DNA of 64,000 nucleotides from Albimonas donghaensis (GTDB taxonomy: Bacteria; Pseudomonadota; Alphaproteobacteria; Rhodobacterales; Rhodobacteraceae): positions 620,001 to 684,000 of the forward strand of contig NZ_FNMZ01000001.1 of NCBI RefSeq assembly GCF_900106695.1, in the 5' to 3' direction. Position 1 is the stretch's first letter. Every line of letters starts with the position of its first letter. This document shows, in pieces, positions 19,471 to 27,895 of the stretch. A program made the translations under genes and the position numbers. Under the pieces are notes generated by a model. That model was not told the DNA's origin, searched no databases, and saw only the letters and a program-made list of their open reading frames with translations.

Positions 19471-19633
19471 GATCGTGTCCTCTTCGGGCGGGGTCGGGAG
19501 CGGTCCCGGCGCGGCGGCGCGCGCCTGTCGCGGCACGGGATAGCGCCTGCGCCGGCGGATTTCCAGTGCGTGCGGCCCGGGGGGCGTCGGCGGGTTGCGT
19601 CGGGGGGGCGAAACGCCCATTCTGGACGGCGAA

Positions 19634-20641
19634 ATGACGATGGTCCGGGGGGGCGGCGTGTCAGGGGGACGTGCAGGACGCATCGGGGCGCGCGCGCGCG
19701 CCCATTGCGCGGAGAGGTTCGCCGGGCCCGGTTTCGGGACGCGGGGGCGGAGCTCGGGCCGCGGGCGTCCGCTGCGGCGGGCGGTGGCGGCCGGGTTGCT
19801 GGCCGCGGCCTTCGCCCTGACGGGGCCGGGGGCCGAGGGGCCGCGCGCGGCGCGGGCCGATGCGCTGACGGAGATCGGCGCGCGCGGGATGCTGCGGCTG
19901 GGCTATCGCGAGGACGCGCCGCCCTTCTCCTATCTCGACGATTCCAAACGACCTTCCGGGCTGGCGGTGGAGCTTTGCCAGGCCGCCGCGCCGGGCGTCG
20001 CGCGCGCGGCGGGGCTGCCGGAGGGCCAGCCGATCGAATGGGTTCCGGTGACCGCCGCCACCCGCTTCGAGGCGCTGACCGAGGGGCGGATCGACCTGCT
20101 CTGCGGGCCGACGACCCAGTCGTTGCAGCGGCGCGAGACCATGGATTTCTCGATCCCCTATTTCGTCGACGGCGCCGGCATCGTGTTCCGCAAGGGCGGG
20201 GCCGAGCGGCTGGCGGACCTGACCGACGATCCCGTGGGCGTGCTCAACGGCACCACCACCGAGACCCTGGCCCGCAAGGTGCTGGCGGAGGTCGCGCCGG
20301 GCGCGCAGCTGGTGATTTTCGATAGCCATGTCAAAGGCCTGGAGGCGCTTCAGAGGGGCGAGATCGAGGCCTATCTGGGGGATCAGTCGATCCTGCTTTA
20401 TCAGCTTGGGCGCCTGCGCCCGACGGTGCAGCCGGTGATCGCGCGGCGGACCCTGTCGCGGGAGCCCTATGCGCTGGCCATGCGCCGGGGCGAGGCCGGG
20501 TTGCGGCTGGCGGTGGACCGGGAGCTGAGCCGGATCTACGCCTCCGGCGCGATCTGGGACATGATCGGGGATGCGCTCGGCAAGGTCCAGATCAGCCCGG
20601 AGATCGAAGCCATCTACGAGGTCGTCACCATCCCGGAATAG
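19634..20641 (+). CDS. Family-3 (amino-acid type) periplasmic substrate-binding protein
   Basis: About 335 residues. A long basic N-terminus leads into a hydrophobic signal segment ([20 protein letters not shown]) and a likely cleavage after ARA. The mature protein has the family-3 solute-binding pattern: [65 protein letters not shown] and [13 protein letters not shown]. The start is uncertain; ATG codons at 19595, 19634 and 19640 are all in frame and none has a strong ribosome site. No permease or ATPase is adjacent, so it is an orphan binding protein or works with a remote transporter. Confidence 0.8.
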   Translation: MTMVRGGGVSGGRAGRIGARARAHCAERFAGPGFGTRGRSSGRGRPLRRAVAAGLLAAAFALTGPGAEGPRAARADALTEIGARGMLRLGYREDAPPFSYLDDSKRPSGLAVELCQAAAPGVARAAGLPEGQPIEWVPVTAATRFEALTEGRIDLLCGPTTQSLQRRETMDFSIPYFVDGAGIVFRKGGAERLADLTDDPVGVLNGTTTETLARKVLAEVAPGAQLVIFDSHVKGLEALQRGEIEAYLGDQSILLYQLGRLRPTVQPVIARRTLSREPYALAMRRGEAGLRLAVDRELSRIYASGAIWDMIGDALGKVQISPEIEAIYEVVTIPE

Positions 20642-20808
20642 CCCTTTCGGGGCCCGGAAACTGCGCGCAAGGGGCGAGCACGGGGCGTGCGCCGGACTTG
20701 TGCCAGGTGAAGGACCCGGGATCTGGGGCGCGGCGGGCGCGCTTGACTTGGCGCCGGGGCGCGCCTTGGCTGCGGCCGCCTCCCTCCCCTCCGCAGGATG
20801 ATCGCGCC

Positions 20809-21654
20809 ATGACCCGGACCGACCCCGTCTCCGCCCCCGCCGCCTCCCCCCGCATCGCCGTCATCGGCCTCGGGGCCATGTCGCGCAGCCTCGCGCGCGC
20901 GCTGCCCAGGGGGGCGGAGGGGCTGAGGATCGGGGCGGCGCTGGTCCGGCCCGGATCGGGCGCGGAGGTCGAGGCCGCGGCGGCGGCGGCGGGGCTGGAG
21001 CTGTTCCGCGACCTCGCCGACCTGCTGGCCTGGGCGCCTGACCTGGTGGTGGAATGCGCGGGCCATGGCGCCGTGCGCGACCTGGCGCCCGGCCTGCTGG
21101 AGGCGGGAGTTCCGGTGGTCGTCGTGTCCATCGGCGCGCTGGGCGACGCGGACCTGCGGGGGCGGCTGGAGGCGGCGGCCGCGGGGCCCGGAGGCGGGCG
21201 GCTGACGGTGGCCTCGGGCGCCATCGGGGGGCTGGATATTCTGCGCACGGGCGGGCGCGCGGGGCTGAGCCGGGTGGTCTATCGGGGGGTGAAGCCGCCG
21301 GCGGCCTGGAAGGGGACGCCGGCGGAGGACGCGGTGGATCTGGACGCGCTGACCGAGCCGACGGTGTTCTTCGAGGGCGACGCGGCGGAGGCCTCGGCGC
21401 GGTTCCCCAAGAACGCCAACGTCACGGCGGCGGTGGCGCTGGCGGGCATCGGTTTCACGGGGACGCGGGTCAGCCTGATCGCCGATCCGACCGCGGCGGG
21501 CAACCGCCACGAAGTCGAGGGCGAGGGCGCTTTCGGCACGTTCCGGGTGGCGCTTTCCAACGTGCCTCTGCCCGACAATCCCAAGACCTCCTGGCTGGCG
21601 GCGCTGAGCGTCGAGGAAGCCGTGGTCCGGCATTTTCAATCCGTGAGCTACTGA
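20809..21654 (+). CDS. L-aspartate dehydrogenase
   Basis: A 281-residue NAD(P)-dependent aspartate dehydrogenase (AspDH/NadX family), which interconverts L-aspartate with iminoaspartate/oxaloacetate and ammonia. The Rossmann start is RIAVIGLGAMSRSLA; other marks are VVECAGHGAV, TVASGAIGGLDILRTGGRAGL and the catalytic region FPKNANVTAAVALAGIGF with GNRHEVEGEGAFGTF. ATG at 20809 is chosen because the Rossmann strand follows within 15 residues and AGGA lies upstream. It may make aspartate-derived iminoaspartate for NAD synthesis, or help take up or release ammonia in the neighbouring TRAP-linked catabolic cluster. The 669-base gap downstream makes a shared transcript with dctP unlikely. Confidence 0.85.
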   Translation: MTRTDPVSAPAASPRIAVIGLGAMSRSLARALPRGAEGLRIGAALVRPGSGAEVEAAAAAAGLELFRDLADLLAWAPDLVVECAGHGAVRDLAPGLLEAGVPVVVVSIGALGDADLRGRLEAAAAGPGGGRLTVASGAIGGLDILRTGGRAGLSRVVYRGVKPPAAWKGTPAEDAVDLDALTEPTVFFEGDAAEASARFPKNANVTAAVALAGIGFTGTRVSLIADPTAAGNRHEVEGEGAFGTFRVALSNVPLPDNPKTSWLAALSVEEAVVRHFQSVSY

Positions 21655-21967
21655 GGCCTGCGAGGCCGGCGAAGCCTGCGAGGCCGGGGGACGCCGCGCC
21701 CGCGCGAATCGGCTCGCGCCCGGGCGGGCGGGCCGTTGCGCTTCGACCTGCGGGGGCGGCGGCGGCGGGAGGCGAACGCCTGCGGGTTGAGCGCCCCGGC
21801 GCGTTTCCTCGACCTTCGCGTCGGGCGGAGCGGTGCGGGGGGCGCAGGGCCGCCCGGGCCGCCCGGGCGCGCGGGGCTATTTCCGGGGCTGCGGGCGGGG
21901 GCTGCGGGAATACCGCGCCAACTTCCTTTCCGGAAACTGAAAAAGCGCCTGCCGGGGTGTGGACCCT

Positions 21968-22000
21968 CGGTGGACCCACGGTGGACCCACGGTGGACCGA
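21968..22000. repeat. Three 11-bp tandem repeats upstream of the dctP promoter
   Basis: CGGTGGACCCA at 21968-21978 and 21979-21989, then CGGTGGACCGA at 21990-22000. A degenerate fourth copy precedes them. The period of 11 is close to one DNA turn, which would place any bound protein on one face, about 75-105 bases before the -35 box. Confidence 0.65.
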
Positions 22001-22073
22001 CGCCGCGACGACGGGGCGCGAACCGGTCTGGATGCGGCGATTGTCCGGGCAATGTGGCGCCGCAAAAACTCGA

Positions 22074-22120
22074 TTGACAGAACAATGGGCAGCCGCCTTA
22101 CTGACATACATGTTAGTAAG
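22074..22120 (+). promoter_or_regulatory. dctP promoter with TetR-type operator
   Basis: TTGACA at 22074-22079 is a perfect sigma-70 -35 box. Seventeen bases later begins a 24-base palindrome (22097-22120): the left half reads CTTACTGACATA and ten of its twelve bases pair with the right half CATGTTAGTAAG. It covers the expected -10 region and start point. Size and composition fit a TetR-family operator; the TetR gene at the far end of the same cluster (28758) is the natural candidate. This would make the cluster repressed until a ligand is present. Confidence 0.65.
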
Positions 22121-22274
22121 CAGCCTGCGGCGCGGCGCCTGATCCCTGGGCGCCTGCTGCCGCGGCGCCGCCCTCGTCCGCCCGAGTTCCGCCGCCCGCC
22201 GGCGTGGCTCCAAGAAACCGCTGGAAGCGCGCCGGAATCCCATCGCAGCCACGACCCCCACGCTCCCCGCCTGC

Positions 22275-22313
22275 GAGCCCAACTCACGAGCCCAACTCAC
22301 GAGTCCAACACAC
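22275..22313 (+). repeat. Three 13-bp tandem repeats in the dctP leader
   Basis: GAGCCCAACTCAC at 22275-22287 and 22288-22300, then GAGTCCAACACAC at 22301-22313. The next bases, GAGGACGCAC, hold the ribosome site of dctP, so the repeat looks like duplication of sequence beside the Shine-Dalgarno. Confidence 0.75.
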
Positions 22314-22323
22314 GAGGACGCAC

Positions 22324-23397
22324 ATGATCGAATTCAAGACCACGGCCGGCGCGCTGACGCTGGCGCTCGGCCTCGGCCTCGGCCTCGCCGCCCTGCCGCA
22401 GACCGCGACCGCGCAGGATTCCGTCACCCTGAGCATGGCCACGCCGTGGTCCGGCGGCCATTGGCTGGAAATCGGCGCCAACAGCTACGCCGAGATCGTC
22501 GAGCAGGTCACCGACGGCCGCATCAAGATCGAGGTCTATCCGGCGGGCTCGCTGGGCTCGGCGCTCAAGGTCACCGAGACCGTTCAGAACGGCATCGCCG
22601 ACATGGGCCACGCCTGGGGCGGCTACGACTGGTCGGTGGACCGGACCTCGGCGCTGTTCGGCGGCTGGCCGGGCGGCCCGAACCCCGAAGAATACATGAT
22701 GTGGCTCTATAACGGCGACGGTCTGACGCTGTGGAAAGAGTGGCGCGAGGACGTGTTCGACGTGGTCGCCATCCCCTGCGGCGTCACCGAGACCGAGATC
22801 TTCATGCATTCGCACAAGATCGTCCGGACGCCCGAGGACCTTCAGGGGCTGAAGCTGCGGACCTCTTCCGCCTGGGCGGAGATCGCGCCGAAGCTGGGCG
22901 CCTCGACCGTGGTGCTGCCGGGCTCGGAGGTGTTCTCGGCGCTGGAGCGCAAGGTGGTGGACGCCATCGAATGGGGCGGTCCGGGCGGCAACCTGGAAGC
23001 CGGCTTCGACAAGATCGCGCCCTACATCATGATGCCGGGCCTGCATTCGCCGGCCGCCGTGCATGACTGCATCGTCAACAAGAACGTCTGGGAAAAGATC
23101 CCCGAGAAGGACCAGGCGCTGCTGGAGCTGGCCGGCGAGCTGGCCATGCTGAAGACCTATCTGGGCTACGCCAAGATGGACCTCGCGGCCTATGACCAGC
23201 TCAAGGAGAGCTCGTCGGCCGAGATGATCATCGTCGACGACAGCCTGGTGCAGGCGGTCAAGACGGCCTCGGCCGAATGGGCGGCCGAGCAGTCGGCGGA
23301 CAATGAGTGGTTCAAGAAGGTCTATGAGGACCAGGCGGCCTTCCTCGCCTCGCTGTCGGGCCTGAGCGAGTTCCGCTTCGCCCCCGGCGGCCGCTGA
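22324..23397 (+). CDS. dctP: TRAP transporter substrate-binding protein (DctP family)
   Basis: A 357-residue periplasmic binding protein. Residues 1-30 form a signal peptide (MIEFKTTAGALTLALGLGLG, then LAALPQTATAQD). The DctP core is clear: the signature LQGLKLRTSSAWAEIAPKLG contains the Arg that binds the carboxylate of the ligand, followed by VVLPGSEVFSALERKVVDAIEW. TRAP systems use an ion gradient, often sodium, to import organic acids. GAGGA precedes the ATG. The ligand is unknown; the catabolic genes downstream suggest a carboxylated carbon source. A hairpin separates it from the membrane subunits. Confidence 0.93.
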   Translation: MIEFKTTAGALTLALGLGLGLAALPQTATAQDSVTLSMATPWSGGHWLEIGANSYAEIVEQVTDGRIKIEVYPAGSLGSALKVTETVQNGIADMGHAWGGYDWSVDRTSALFGGWPGGPNPEEYMMWLYNGDGLTLWKEWREDVFDVVAIPCGVTETEIFMHSHKIVRTPEDLQGLKLRTSSAWAEIAPKLGASTVVLPGSEVFSALERKVVDAIEWGGPGGNLEAGFDKIAPYIMMPGLHSPAAVHDCIVNKNVWEKIPEKDQALLELAGELAMLKTYLGYAKMDLAAYDQLKESSSAEMIIVDDSLVQAVKTASAEWAAEQSADNEWFKKVYEDQAAFLASLSGLSEFRFAPGGR

Positions 23398-23407
23398 GCC
23401 GACGCCG

Positions 23408-23442
23408 CCGCGCGCCCGGACCCGAGCGGTCCGGGCGCGCGG
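23408..23442 (+). terminator. Perfect 15-bp hairpin between dctP and dctQ
   Basis: Arms 23408-23422 and 23428-23442 are perfect reverse complements with a CGAGC loop, followed by the pyrimidine-rich TCGCTTCTTC. It fits a partial terminator or mRNA-end stabiliser that would keep dctP expression above dctQ and dctM. Confidence 0.65.
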
Positions 23443-23551
23443 TCGCTTCTTCGCCCCCGTTCCTCCCCGCGCCGTCCCGGCCGCCGAACCCCGCGAGCGA
23501 TGCATTGACCCTGACCCCGCCCCTTCGCCGCCCCGAGGCGGCCTCCGCCGC

Positions 23552-24109
23552 ATGGCTCCCCGCATGATCGCCGCGACGCGACGGCTGATCGCCGCGATCT
23601 CGCGCCTGTCCACCTGGTCGGGCCGGATCGGCGCGCTGGTGGTGACGCCGCTGGTCATCGCCATGGTCTACGAGGTGCTGAGCCGCTACCTGTTCGACGC
23701 GCCGACCCAATGGGCGTTCGAAATCAGCTACATGCTGATGGGCACGGTGTTCCTGCTGGGCATCTCCTACGCGCTGGCGGTGGACGCGCATGTGCGGGTG
23801 GACTTCATCCACCAGCGCGCGCCCCGGCGGCTGACCGCGGCCTGGGACCTGATCTGCTACGTGATCCTCACGGGGCTGTTCGTGTGGATGACCTGGGCGC
23901 TGTTCAACAACGCGCTCAAGGTGATGGAGACCGGCGAGACCACGGGCCTGAGCGCCTGGAACCCGCCGGTCTGGCCCTATCGGCTGGTCTATGTGGCGGG
24001 CTTCGGCCTGATGGCGTTGCAGAGCTTCGCGCGCATCCTGGGCTGCGCCCTGACCGTGCTGGGCCATGACGCGCCCGAGACGCCCCATCAGCCGGAGAGC
24101 GCGGCATGA
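23552..24109 (+). CDS. dctQ: TRAP transporter small permease (DctQ family)
   Basis: A 185-residue inner-membrane protein with four hydrophobic segments. Family marks are ALVVTPLVIAMVYEVLSRYLFDAPTQW, EISYMLMGTVFLLGISYAL, DAHVRVDFIH and the fourth helix VAGFGLMALQSFARIL. It joins DctM and the binding protein in the TRAP complex. Its stop overlaps the dctM start (ATGA at 24106). An in-frame ATG at 23564 is an alternative start. Confidence 0.92.
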   Translation: MAPRMIAATRRLIAAISRLSTWSGRIGALVVTPLVIAMVYEVLSRYLFDAPTQWAFEISYMLMGTVFLLGISYALAVDAHVRVDFIHQRAPRRLTAAWDLICYVILTGLFVWMTWALFNNALKVMETGETTGLSAWNPPVWPYRLVYVAGFGLMALQSFARILGCALTVLGHDAPETPHQPESAA

Positions 24110-25419
24110 CCGGAGACCTCGCGCTCATCATGTTCCCGGTGCTGATCGGGATGATCTTCCTCGGCTTCCCGGTGGCGTTCTCGATGATGCTGACGGCGCT
24201 CGGCTTCGGCCTGATCCGCTTCGGCGACATCCTGGTGCTGCAATTCGCGCAGAAGGTGGACGAGATCGCCACCAACTACGTTCTGGGGGCCATTCCGCTG
24301 TTCGTCTTCATGGGCGCGGTGCTGGAGCGGGCGGGGATCGCCGAGACCCTGTTCGACGCCATCTACATGTGGACCCGCAAGCTGCCCGGCGGGCTGGCGG
24401 TGGCGGCGCTGATCATGTGCACGATCTTCGCCGCGGCCTCCGGCGTCGTGGGCGCCACCGAGACTCTGGTGGGGATGCTGGCCATTCCGGGGATGCTGAA
24501 GCGGAAATACGGCAATTCGCTGATCGCGGGGACGATCTGCGGGGGCGGCAGCCTCGGCACCATCATCCCGCCCTCCATCCCGGTCATCGTGCTGGCGCCC
24601 ATCGCCATGCTGCCGGTGGGCGACCTGCTGGCGGGGATCATGCTGCCCGGACTGCTGATGGCGGGGATGTTCATCCTCTACATCCTCATCGCCTGCACCC
24701 TGAACCCCAAGCTGGCGCCGGCGGAGGAGGAGCCCGATCCGCGGAGCCTTCCCGAAAAGCTGCGCTACACCGCCTTCGCGCTGCTGCCCCCGGCCTTCCT
24801 GATCTTCACGGTGCTGGGCACGCTCTTCGCCGGGCTCGCGACCCCGACCGAGGCCGCGGCCTGCGGGTCGGCGGGCGTGGTGCTGCTGTCGCTGTTCTAC
24901 GGCAAGTTCTCGCCCCGGCTGATCTTCGAGGCGGCGCTGCGCACCGTGGCGCTGACCGCGATGATCCTGGCGATCGTGCTGGCGGGGTCGATGTTCTCGG
25001 GCGTGTTCTTCGCCTCGGGCGGGATGAACGCCACCAAGGCCATACTCGACGGCTTCGGGCTGGAGAGCTGGTCGGTGGTGGCGGTGATCCTGGGCGTGAC
25101 CTTCGTGATGGGCTTCGCGATGGACCTGATCTCCATCGTGCTGATCATGATGACGGTCTCGATCCCGATCCTGCGCAGCTACGGGGTGGACCCGCTGTGG
25201 TTCTCCGTGGTGTTCCTGGTGACGTTGCAGACGTCGTATCTTTCGCCGCCGATGGCGCCGTCGATCTTCTACCTGCGGTCCATCGCGCCGCCGGAGATGA
25301 AGCTGGCGCAGATGTACAAGGGCGTGATCCCCTTCATCTGCTGCCAGATCGTGGTGCTGACGCTGCTGTTCCTGTTCCCCGAGCTCGCCACCTGGCTGCC
25401 CAAGGTCATCTACGGCTGA
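24106..25419 (+). CDS. dctM: TRAP transporter large permease (DctM family)
   Basis: A 437-residue inner-membrane protein with about twelve transmembrane segments, the ion-coupled transport subunit. It opens with ALIMFPVLIGMIFLGFPVAF and carries the family blocks AIPLFVFMGAVLERAG, GVVGATETLVGMLAIPGML, GGGSLGTIIPPSIPVIV, ATPTEAAACGSAG and TSYLSPPMAPSIFYLR. Length and ends are normal. The cupin gene starts 28 bases downstream, so the operon very likely continues into the catabolic genes. Confidence 0.95.
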   Translation: MTGDLALIMFPVLIGMIFLGFPVAFSMMLTALGFGLIRFGDILVLQFAQKVDEIATNYVLGAIPLFVFMGAVLERAGIAETLFDAIYMWTRKLPGGLAVAALIMCTIFAAASGVVGATETLVGMLAIPGMLKRKYGNSLIAGTICGGGSLGTIIPPSIPVIVLAPIAMLPVGDLLAGIMLPGLLMAGMFILYILIACTLNPKLAPAEEEPDPRSLPEKLRYTAFALLPPAFLIFTVLGTLFAGLATPTEAAACGSAGVVLLSLFYGKFSPRLIFEAALRTVALTAMILAIVLAGSMFSGVFFASGGMNATKAILDGFGLESWSVVAVILGVTFVMGFAMDLISIVLIMMTVSIPILRSYGVDPLWFSVVFLVTLQTSYLSPPMAPSIFYLRSIAPPEMKLAQMYKGVIPFICCQIVVLTLLFLFPELATWLPKVIYG

Positions 25420-25447
25420 GCCAAGACAAACCCCGAGGAGACCCCAG

Positions 25448-25957
25448 ATGTCCGACAAAGACTCCCGCGCCTTCGTGGTCGGCCCCGAAGAGGCCGAATC
25501 CTACTGGCAGCCGGTGCCCGCCAACGGCTTCATCCGCAACATCCTGAGCCAGGCCAAGTGCAATTCCGAGGCGCCCTTCGCGCTGGGCACCCAGACGGTC
25601 GCGCCGCAGAGCTTCATCCGCGAGCACACCCATGACCGCCACGAGGAATGCATCCACGTCGTCGAGGGGCGGGGCGTCGCCCGGGTCGAGGGCGTGGAGC
25701 ATGTGATCGAGAAAGGCTCGACGGTCTGGGTGGGGCTGAACAAGAAGCACCATTTCCTGAACCCGCATGATGAGCCGATGACCTTCGTGTGGCTGCTGCT
25801 GCCCGGCGGGCTGGACGACTTCTTCCGCGAGATCGGGCGCGAGCGCACGCCCGGCCAGCCGGCGCCGGAGCCGTTCCCGCGCCCGGCGAATGTCGAGGAG
25901 ATCGAGCGGCGCACGGTGTTCGGCTGGGCCGACGGCACGTTCACCCCCAAGGAGTGA
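25448..25957 (+). CDS. Cupin-domain protein
   Basis: A 169-residue single-domain cupin. The metal motif is REHTHDRHEECIHVVEG, giving ligands H60, H62 and E66, and the second cupin motif supplies H101 or H102 (KKHHFLNP). It may be an isomerase, dioxygenase or ligand-binding protein; the family does not tell which. It lies between the TRAP genes and a NIPSNAP protein, with GAGGAG before its ATG, so it probably acts on the imported compound or an early product. Confidence 0.85.
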   Translation: MSDKDSRAFVVGPEEAESYWQPVPANGFIRNILSQAKCNSEAPFALGTQTVAPQSFIREHTHDRHEECIHVVEGRGVARVEGVEHVIEKGSTVWVGLNKKHHFLNPHDEPMTFVWLLLPGGLDDFFREIGRERTPGQPAPEPFPRPANVEEIERRTVFGWADGTFTPKE

Positions 25958-25962
25958 GGACG

Positions 25963-26277
25963 ATGATCTTCGAGGAACGCGACTACCACATCCGCCCGGG
26001 CAAGCTGGCGACCTTCGTGGCCGCCTATCGGGACCACGGGCTGGAGATCCAGAAGAAATATCTCGGGACCTTCATCAGCTATTTCACCACCGAGGTGGGG
26101 GAGCTGAACCATGTCGTCGCCCTGTGGGGCTATGAGGGGCTGGACGACCGGATGGCGCGGCGCAAGCGGATGCTGGCCGATCCGGACTGGCAGGCCTATC
26201 TCGCGCGGGTCGACGGGCTGATCGAGCGGCAGAACACCCGCATCCTCACCCCCGTCGACTTCTCGCCGCTGCAATGA
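25963..26277 (+). CDS. NIPSNAP family protein
   Basis: A 104-residue protein starting MIFEERDYHIRPGKLATFVAAYRDHG, which with YLGTFISYFTTEVGELNHVVALWGYEGLDDR is the ferredoxin-like NIPSNAP dimeric alpha/beta-barrel pattern. These small proteins occur in bacterial catabolic clusters, but the activity is unknown. The ATG at 25963 is preferred to upstream in-frame codons because GTGAGGA stands five bases before it and the domain begins there. It overlaps the alpha/beta hydrolase start by four bases. Confidence 0.82.
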   Translation: MIFEERDYHIRPGKLATFVAAYRDHGLEIQKKYLGTFISYFTTEVGELNHVVALWGYEGLDDRMARRKRMLADPDWQAYLARVDGLIERQNTRILTPVDFSPLQ

Positions 26278-27071
26278 GCGCGGAAGCCTTCACCGTCGAG
26301 ACCCCGGACGGCGCGCGGTTGAACGCGCGCCGCGAGGGGGCGGGGCCGGCCTTGGCGCTGGTCTCGGGGCTCGGCGGGACCGCGGGGTTCTGGGACGGGG
26401 CGGCGCCGGCGCTGGCGGAGCGGTTCGAGGTGATCCGCTTCGATCAGCGGGGGATCGCGGGGTCCACGCTGGGAACGGCGGCGGTGGATATCGCGCAGCT
26501 GGCCCGCGACGTGGCGACGGTGATGGACGCGGCGGGGATCGGGCGGTTCAGCTTTCTGGGGCATTCGACCGGGGGCTGCATCGGGCAGGCGCTGGCCGGG
26601 ATGGCGCCGGCGCGGATCGAAAAGCTGATCCTGTCGGCGACCTGGGGGGGGCAGAGCCGCTACATGCAGGCGCTGTTCGGCACGCGGCTGGGGATCCTGG
26701 AGACGGACCCGGTGGCCTACGCGGCCTCCTCCGTCCTGATTTCCTATACGCCGGAATGGCTTGAGGCCAACTGGAGCGCCTATGAGACGGCCGTCTCAAA
26801 GGCCCCGCGGTCGCCGGAGGCGCAGGCGGTGGTGCGCGGCCGCATCCACGCGCTGATGGACTTCGACGGGGTCGAGGGGCTGGACCTCTCCGCCATCCCG
26901 ACCCTGCTGCTGGGGGCCGAGGACGACATGATCGTGCCCGCCTTCCTGCAACGCGCCCTGGCCGCCGCCACCCCCGGCGCGACGCTGCGCCTGCTGCCCG
27001 ATGGCGGCCACTTCTACCCGGTCTCGCGCCGGGAGGATTTCCTTTCGGCCGTGCGCGGCTTTCTCGCCTGA
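26274..27071 (+). CDS. Alpha/beta-fold hydrolase
   Basis: A 265-residue hydrolase of the enol-lactonase/epoxide-hydrolase-like class. The nucleophile elbow is GHSTGG (S98), the acid is in GAEDDMIVP (D217 or D218) and the base is H246 in DGGHFYPVS; the oxyanion loop is SGLGGTAGFW. It resembles 3-oxoadipate enol-lactonase or RutD-like proteins in size and motifs, so a lactone or ester formed in the pathway is a fair guess. It is translationally coupled to the NIPSNAP gene. Confidence 0.85.
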   Translation: MSAEAFTVETPDGARLNARREGAGPALALVSGLGGTAGFWDGAAPALAERFEVIRFDQRGIAGSTLGTAAVDIAQLARDVATVMDAAGIGRFSFLGHSTGGCIGQALAGMAPARIEKLILSATWGGQSRYMQALFGTRLGILETDPVAYAASSVLISYTPEWLEANWSAYETAVSKAPRSPEAQAVVRGRIHALMDFDGVEGLDLSAIPTLLLGAEDDMIVPAFLQRALAAATPGATLRLLPDGGHFYPVSRREDFLSAVRGFLA

Positions 27072-27098
27072 CGCCGGCCCTCACCCAAGGACACGACC

Positions 27099-27860
27099 AT
27101 GCGACTGCAAGGCAAGATCACCCTCATCACCGGATCGGGCTCGGGCATCGGGCACGAGACCGCGAAGCTCTTCGCCGCCGAGGGCGCGACGGTGATCGTC
27201 GCCGACCGCAACGCCGAGGCCGCCGAGGCGGTGGCGGGCGAACTGCGCGCGGCGGGGGCGGAGGCCGCGGCCTTCACCGTCGACGTCTCCGACGAGGCGC
27301 AGGTTCAGGCGATGATCGGCTTCGTGGTCGAAAAATACGGGCGGCTCGACGTGCTGGTCAACAACGCCGGCTACGGGATCGCGGGCACGGTGGCGACCAC
27401 GAGCCTCGCGGACTGGAAGGCGCTGATGTCGGTGAATGTCGACGGCGTGTTCCTGGGCTGCAAATACGCCGTCCCGGTGATGGAGAAGCAGGGCGGCGGC
27501 GTGATCGTGAACACCGCGTCCGGCGGGGCGATCGTGGCGATCTACGATCGCGCGGCCTACACCGCCTCCAAGGGCGCGGTGGCGGCGCTGACCCGCGCCA
27601 TGGCGGTGGACCACGCGGACGCAAACATCCGGGTGAACTGCATCGCGCCGGGCACCATCGAGACCCCGTATTTCAAGGAGATCTTCGCGAAATCTCCCGA
27701 CGCCGCCGGGCTGCGCGACCTGCTGGAGAAGCGGCAGGTGATGAAGCGGCTGGGTCGGCCGGACGAGATGGCCAAGGGCATCCTGTTCCTGGCCAGCGAC
27801 GAGTCCTCGTTCTGCACCGGCTCCACCCTCGTCGCCGATGGCGGCTGGACGATTCACTGA
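27099..27860 (+). CDS. Short-chain dehydrogenase/reductase, first copy
   Basis: A 253-residue classical SDR. The cofactor motif is TGSGSGIG (residues 11-18), NNAG is at 88-91, and the catalytic set is S141, Y154 and K158 (YTASK). An acidic residue after strand two (ADRN) favours NAD over NADP. The C-terminal ending FCTGSTLVADGGWTIH is standard. It probably oxidises a hydroxyl or reduces a ketone in the pathway. It shares the layout but not close identity with the next SDR. Confidence 0.9.
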   Translation: MRLQGKITLITGSGSGIGHETAKLFAAEGATVIVADRNAEAAEAVAGELRAAGAEAAAFTVDVSDEAQVQAMIGFVVEKYGRLDVLVNNAGYGIAGTVATTSLADWKALMSVNVDGVFLGCKYAVPVMEKQGGGVIVNTASGGAIVAIYDRAAYTASKGAVAALTRAMAVDHADANIRVNCIAPGTIETPYFKEIFAKSPDAAGLRDLLEKRQVMKRLGRPDEMAKGILFLASDESSFCTGSTLVADGGWTIH

Positions 27861-27895
27861 CGCTCTCTGCTCTCTCGCTCGGAAAGACCAAGAAA

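Larger units (their letters stand above)
21655..22323. other. Long regulatory gap between aspartate dehydrogenase and dctP
   Basis: 669 bases with no convincing gene. From left to right it holds: two copies of GCCTGCGAGGCCGG (21656-21669 and 21674-21687), each able to fold as a GCCT/AGGC mini-hairpin just past the aspartate dehydrogenase stop; a GC-rich stretch; 11-bp tandem repeats (21968-22000); a TTGACA promoter with a palindrome (22074-22120); and 13-bp leader repeats (22275-22313). The part from 22030 to 22125 is clearly AT-richer than its surroundings. Confidence 0.6.
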
